Shown: positions 61,821 through 64,000 of the stretch, piece by piece
Layout: the number at the start of each line of letters is the position of its first letter
Position numbering within the stretch: the first letter of the stretch is position 1
From: Pseudanabaena sp.
GTDB taxonomy: Bacteria > Cyanobacteriota > Cyanobacteriia > Pseudanabaenales > Pseudanabaenaceae
Direction of reading: 5' to 3'
Length of the DNA: 64,000 bases
Assembly (NCBI GenBank): GCA_003249015.1
Contig: QBLS01000008.1
Span: 62,001 to 126,000 of the forward strand
Program-made: the position numbers and the translations under genes
Notes under the pieces: model-generated
What the model was told of the DNA's origin: nothing
The model's database searches: none
The model's input: only the letters and a program-made list of their open reading frames with translations

Positions 61821-63395
61821 ATGCGAAATTTGCCGAACCTCCTATTTGCCGCCCTCGGTGGCGTATTGATGGGGTTAACTCCCGATCCCTATAGTCAGTG
61901 GTGGTGGGCGTGGATTGCCCTCGTACCCTTGTGGTTAGTGATCCAAAAGCTAAAGTTAAAAGATGCGATCGCGGCGGGAGCCGTCTGGGGATGTTGTTAT
62001 CACGGCATGGCGCTATTTTGGATCACCTCGGTGCATCCCTTGGAATGGATGGGTGTGCCTTGGTGGTCTAGCTTGGCGATCGCCTCTTTGGTTTGGGTAA
62101 TGATCACCGCATGGGGGGCGGTGCTGTCGGCATTATGGGCGGCGGGAATGGTGTCTTTGACGCAAGGGTTAAATGTTCCTAGTCGCATTGTGATTGCCTG
62201 TGCGATGTTTAGTGGTTTAGAAATTATTTGGAGTTGGGGTCCCCTTTACTGGACGGCGCTAGGCTTTACTCAGAGTCCCCATGATTTGCTGTTGCTGCAA
62301 GTTAGCCGCCTCTCAGGACAGCAAACAATGACTTCAGCGATCGTGGCGGTGAATGGTCTACTTGCCGAGACGATATTGCAGCGACCTTGGCAGATTGCTA
62401 CTCCTTCCATGTGGAACAGAATTAAACAATGGCGCTATGCGATCGCGGCTTTGTGCTTAGTGCTAGCAATGGCAGCCTATGGACTTTGGGAAATGGATGG
62501 AGATCGCATGGCTCGTGGTAATGGGCAGGCAATTAAAGCAGGGATTATTCAGGGTAACTTTCCCAATCCCTTGACAGTAAAGCCAAGGGGCTGGGAAATC
62601 GCGGTAAATAACTACACCAACGGCTATGAAAAACTGGCTCAGATGGGTGCAGAAATGATCGTTACCCCTGAGACTGCCATTTCATTTCCTTATCCCGACT
62701 ACGATCCGCGCCGCGCACCTTTTGATCAAGCTGTCGAAAAGTATCGTGTACCCGTTTGGCTAGGTGGCTTTGGCAAAACTCGCAATCCCAATACGGAAAA
62801 TCCAAATAACTATACAAATAGCCTATTTCTCATTAATGGCTCCGACCAAATTTTGGGAAGATACGATAAAGTGCGTCTTGTTCCCATTGGAGAATATATT
62901 CCCCTGAAGCCACTTTTGGGAGGTTTGGTCAAACGTCTGTCGCCATTGCGTGGTGAGGTCGATGCGGGCTCGAGTGAGCAGTTAGTGGATACGCCTTGGG
63001 GTCGCTTTATTGTGGGGATTTGCTATGAGTCGGCATATCCCGCCACCTTCCGTTTTCAAACTGCGGCGGGTGGAAGATTAATTCTATCTGCTTCCAATAA
63101 TGCCCACTTCGCTGCCTATATGTCGGCACAACACCATGCTCAAGATGTGGCAAGAGCCGTGGAAAGCGATCGCTGGGCAGTCAGAGCTACAAACACAGGA
63201 TATTCAGGTTTTGTCGATCCTAATGGTCGTACCGTCTGGCTTTCAGATGTCAATACTTACGAAACACGCATGGAGACGGTATATTTGCGGGATACTAAGA
63301 CTCTATATGTGATGTGGGGTGATTGGCTCACACCTTTGCTTTGCCTGATTGGGGTGGCAGCTTACAGCGCTTCGCGCTTACAAAAGCAGTCTTGA
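61821..63395 (+). CDS. lnt: Apolipoprotein N-acyltransferase
   Basis: 524 residues. An N-terminal set of membrane helices (about 1-215) precedes the nitrilase-like domain. The catalytic triad is Glu284 (VTPETAISF), Lys350 (RYDKVRLVPIGEYIP) and Cys401 (GICYESAYP). It adds the third acyl chain to lipoproteins such as PstS. Length and motifs are normal. Single gene. Confidence 0.95.
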   Translation: MRNLPNLLFAALGGVLMGLTPDPYSQWWWAWIALVPLWLVIQKLKLKDAIAAGAVWGCCYHGMALFWITSVHPLEWMGVPWWSSLAIASLVWVMITAWGAVLSALWAAGMVSLTQGLNVPSRIVIACAMFSGLEIIWSWGPLYWTALGFTQSPHDLLLLQVSRLSGQQTMTSAIVAVNGLLAETILQRPWQIATPSMWNRIKQWRYAIAALCLVLAMAAYGLWEMDGDRMARGNGQAIKAGIIQGNFPNPLTVKPRGWEIAVNNYTNGYEKLAQMGAEMIVTPETAISFPYPDYDPRRAPFDQAVEKYRVPVWLGGFGKTRNPNTENPNNYTNSLFLINGSDQILGRYDKVRLVPIGEYIPLKPLLGGLVKRLSPLRGEVDAGSSEQLVDTPWGRFIVGICYESAYPATFRFQTAAGGRLILSASNNAHFAAYMSAQHHAQDVARAVESDRWAVRATNTGYSGFVDPNGRTVWLSDVNTYETRMETVYLRDTKTLYVMWGDWLTPLLCLIGVAAYSASRLQKQS

Positions 63396-63415
63396 ATTTT
63401 TCTAGGATTAGAAGA

Positions 63416-63481
63416 GGCTTCGACAAAATGTTGATGTTGGCTGAGCGGAGTCGAAGCCAACATCAACATTTTGTCGAAGCC
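63416..63481. repeat. 27-bp hairpin (GGCTTCGAC repeat)
   Basis: Stem 63416-63442/63455-63481, perfect, with a GAGCGGAGTCGA loop; starts GGCTTCGACAAAATG. A related GGCTTCGACTTCGCTCAGCC block occurs at about 44271 in the trmD-cyclase gap. It lies between lnt and the ABC ATPase gene. Confidence 0.65.
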
Positions 63482-63512
63482 CAACATCACCATTACACCG
63501 AGCATTACAACT

Positions 63513-64000
63513 ATGGAAGCGATCGCCGTCTTAGACAAGGTTTCTTATATTTATCCCAACTCCAAGAGGACGGTTTTAAAGGATATTTCACTGACGATAA
63601 ATAAGGGAGAATTTTTAGGCATTATTGGTGCAACGGGGGCAGGTAAAACCACGTTATGTTTAGCTCTGACTGGAATCGTTCCTCAATTCTATGGTGGACG
63701 TTTTTTTGGGAAAATTGCGATCGCAGGTTTGGATAGTCTCGATCATTCAGTTAGCCAATTAGCGAGTCATGTGGGCATTGTTTTTGAAAATCCTGAGGTG
63801 CAAATTACGGCGACATCTGTGGAAAATGAGATTGCCTTTGCCTTAGAAAATCTCTGCGTAACCCGTGAAGAAATTATCAGAAGAATTCCGATAGTTTTAA
63901 AGTCAGTTCGCCTCGAAGGGTTTGAGAAAAAGAATCCCCAAGAGCTTTCAGGTGGTCAAAAACAACGTTTGGCGATCGCGGCGGCGCTAGCTCTACAGCC
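63513..64000 (+). CDS. ECF-type ABC transporter ATP-binding protein (partial)
   Basis: The reading frame is open from ATG at 63513 to the window end, 162 codons, so it is cut by the window. Walker A GATGAGKTT at residues 39-47, FYGGRFFGKIAIAGLDSLDH, Q-loop VFENPEVQ with the E-N-P form seen in EcfA/CbiO ATPases, and signature LSGGQKQR starting near 145. It is likely part of an energy-coupling-factor importer for a vitamin or metal. Substrate and partners lie beyond the window. Confidence 0.85.
   Translation, partial: MEAIAVLDKVSYIYPNSKRTVLKDISLTINKGEFLGIIGATGAGKTTLCLALTGIVPQFYGGRFFGKIAIAGLDSLDHSVSQLASHVGIVFENPEVQITATSVENEIAFALENLCVTREEIIRRIPIVLKSVRLEGFEKKNPQELSGGQKQRLAIAAALALQ

Overview
The window is chromosomal DNA of a cyanobacterium, most likely a Pseudanabaena-like lineage (the genus is an inference). 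The evidence is the light-dependent protochlorophyllide reductase, the phycobilisome rod-core linker CpcG and a CpcS/CpeS-type lyase, a CO2-uptake-type NdhF/NdhD pair, the C-terminal half of a split-intein DnaE, a cyanobacterial-type Hfq, a SphR-like Pho box, and very frequent HIP1 octamers (GCGATCGC). No rRNA, tRNA or CRISPR array was recognised. Intergenic gaps are packed with long perfect hairpins. Several of these can be grouped into short mobile-element-like (MITE) families with terminal TA and conserved inverted ends.

Layout. 0-10 kb: a double-domain ABC permease, SufS, a TpsA-like secreted haemagglutinin, a PatD-like protein, then ndhF-ndhD. 10-18 kb: ffh, then an accessory island with two DUF433 antitoxin-like proteins, a DUF29 protein, a YoeB-type toxin with a hybrid antitoxin, a RelE-like protein overlapping a Shedu-like (DUF4263) nuclease, an AAA ATPase with DUF4143, gene remnants and a recurring spacer motif. 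18-28 kb: por, a B12-binding radical SAM enzyme, a YlqD-like protein, acyl-ACP/CoA synthetase, purT, hfq, an outer-membrane-type protein, sfsA and a KirBac potassium channel. 28-33.4 kb: a second accessory patch with a decayed YoeB toxin, an unrecognised membrane/coiled-coil protein divergent from a TerB-dynamin GTPase, and a VapBC pair almost touching the GTPase gene. 33.6-44.3 kb: secA, gshB, a PIN/RHH pair, a frameshifted PEP-CTERM-type surface protein, a PD-(D/E)XK-type protein, a SigF-like sigma factor with a duplicated region 2, moeA and trmD. 44.4-54 kb: a BLUF photoactivated adenylate cyclase, dnaE-C, an anti-sigma/antagonist pair, polyamine-type permeases potB/potC, a SPOR-like protein, a tiny membrane protein, cpcS-like and cpcG, and an alpha/beta hydrolase. 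54-58.4 kb: pstS-pstC-pstA-pstB behind a Pho box. 58.4-64 kb: a STAS protein and a SpoIIE-type phosphatase, lnt, and the start of an ECF-type ABC ATPase that runs off the window.

Themes. Photosynthesis and light sensing (por, cpcG, cpcS, NDH-1, BLUF cyclase) sit beside partner-switching regulators (two STAS proteins, one stand-alone kinase, one phosphatase-kinase fusion) and the unusual sigma factor. Toxin-antitoxin and defence-like genes form two clusters that differ in gene content from the housekeeping genes around them. The most promising leads are the sigma factor with two region-2 copies, the dynamin-like GTPase locus, the RelE-like/Shedu overlap, the G7-tract frameshift in the surface protein, and the paired 115-bp MITE copies.
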